From positions 1-64,000 of the forward strand of contig JAKCPI010005698.1 in NCBI GenBank assembly GCA_023213315.1: a stretch of 64,000 nt of DNA, in the 5' to 3' direction. Below the pieces are notes generated by a model. It worked only from the letters and a program-made list of their open reading frames with translations, searched no databases and had not been told where the DNA came from. Of this stretch, positions 63,926 to 64,000 are shown piece after piece; positions within the stretch are counted from its first letter, which is position 1; each line of letters begins with the position of its first letter. Position numbers and translations under genes: made by a program. This DNA is from Euborellia annulipes. Lineage: Eukaryota; Arthropoda; Insecta; Dermaptera; Anisolabididae.

Positions 63926-64000
63926 AGTTTTTTCATGTTTAATTAGCTATTTGATGTAAAAGGAAAGTTTTGTGAAGTTAATAAAAATTATTAAAAATCA
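63926..64000. other. Window end
   Basis: AT-rich, nothing recognised. Confidence 0.5.

Overview
The window is AT-rich animal DNA dominated by repeats. It carries one clear protein-coding gene, a LIM-homeodomain transcription factor of the Arrowhead (Awh; vertebrate Lhx6/Lhx8) group, on the + strand. The Awh-type C-terminal tail, the hAT/mariner/tRNA-SINE load and the style of the repeats point to an arthropod. I cannot name the species from sequence alone. A ~0.6-0.7 kb repeat (called RepA here), with the words AACGTGTATATCCATCAAAA and GGTAAGAGAAAGT, resembles repeats I associate with hemipterans and other arthropods; that resemblance is from memory.

Gene layout. Awh has five coding exons: 3954-4165, 27522-27739, 34678-34917, 36092-36232 and 37904-37974. 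All junctions are GT-AG and all phases agree, giving a predicted 293-residue protein: LIM1 (exon 1), LIM2 (exon 2), homeodomain (exon 3) and a conserved tail (exons 4-5). Introns are 23.4, 6.9, 1.2 and 1.7 kb and are full of transposons, with a few less AT-rich islands that could be regulatory. The 3' UTR end is unresolved. From 38 kb to 64 kb there is no secure gene, only a possible orphan last exon at 56802-56873.

Repeats. (i) RepA: about fifteen full or broken copies on both strands. (ii) tRNA-headed SINEs (families B and C) and a third short repeat (D). (iii) Many short hAT-type elements; five have perfect 8-bp target duplications and two more have 7 of 8. (iv) A Tc1-type MITE at TA sites, a TTAA-flanked piggyBac-like MITE and other inverted-repeat MITEs. 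(v) Two mariner relics rebuilt as head-to-head and tail-to-tail inverted duplications. (vi) A large set of fold-back elements, several carrying a CTGAWGATGG-hairpin-CGAAAC-AATAAA module. (vii) A non-LTR retrotransposon C-terminal fragment. Nested insertions give a relative order of events.

Most interesting points: the recurrent hammerhead-like module at fold-back ends; the RFX X-box-like palindrome spread by RepA; the inverted-duplication mariners; an alternative acceptor in Awh that would give a LIM-only protein; a cluster of five TGTAAATA words that may mark a distant 3' UTR; and a 103-nt run of G. I found no CRISPR array, operon, rRNA or stand-alone tRNA gene.
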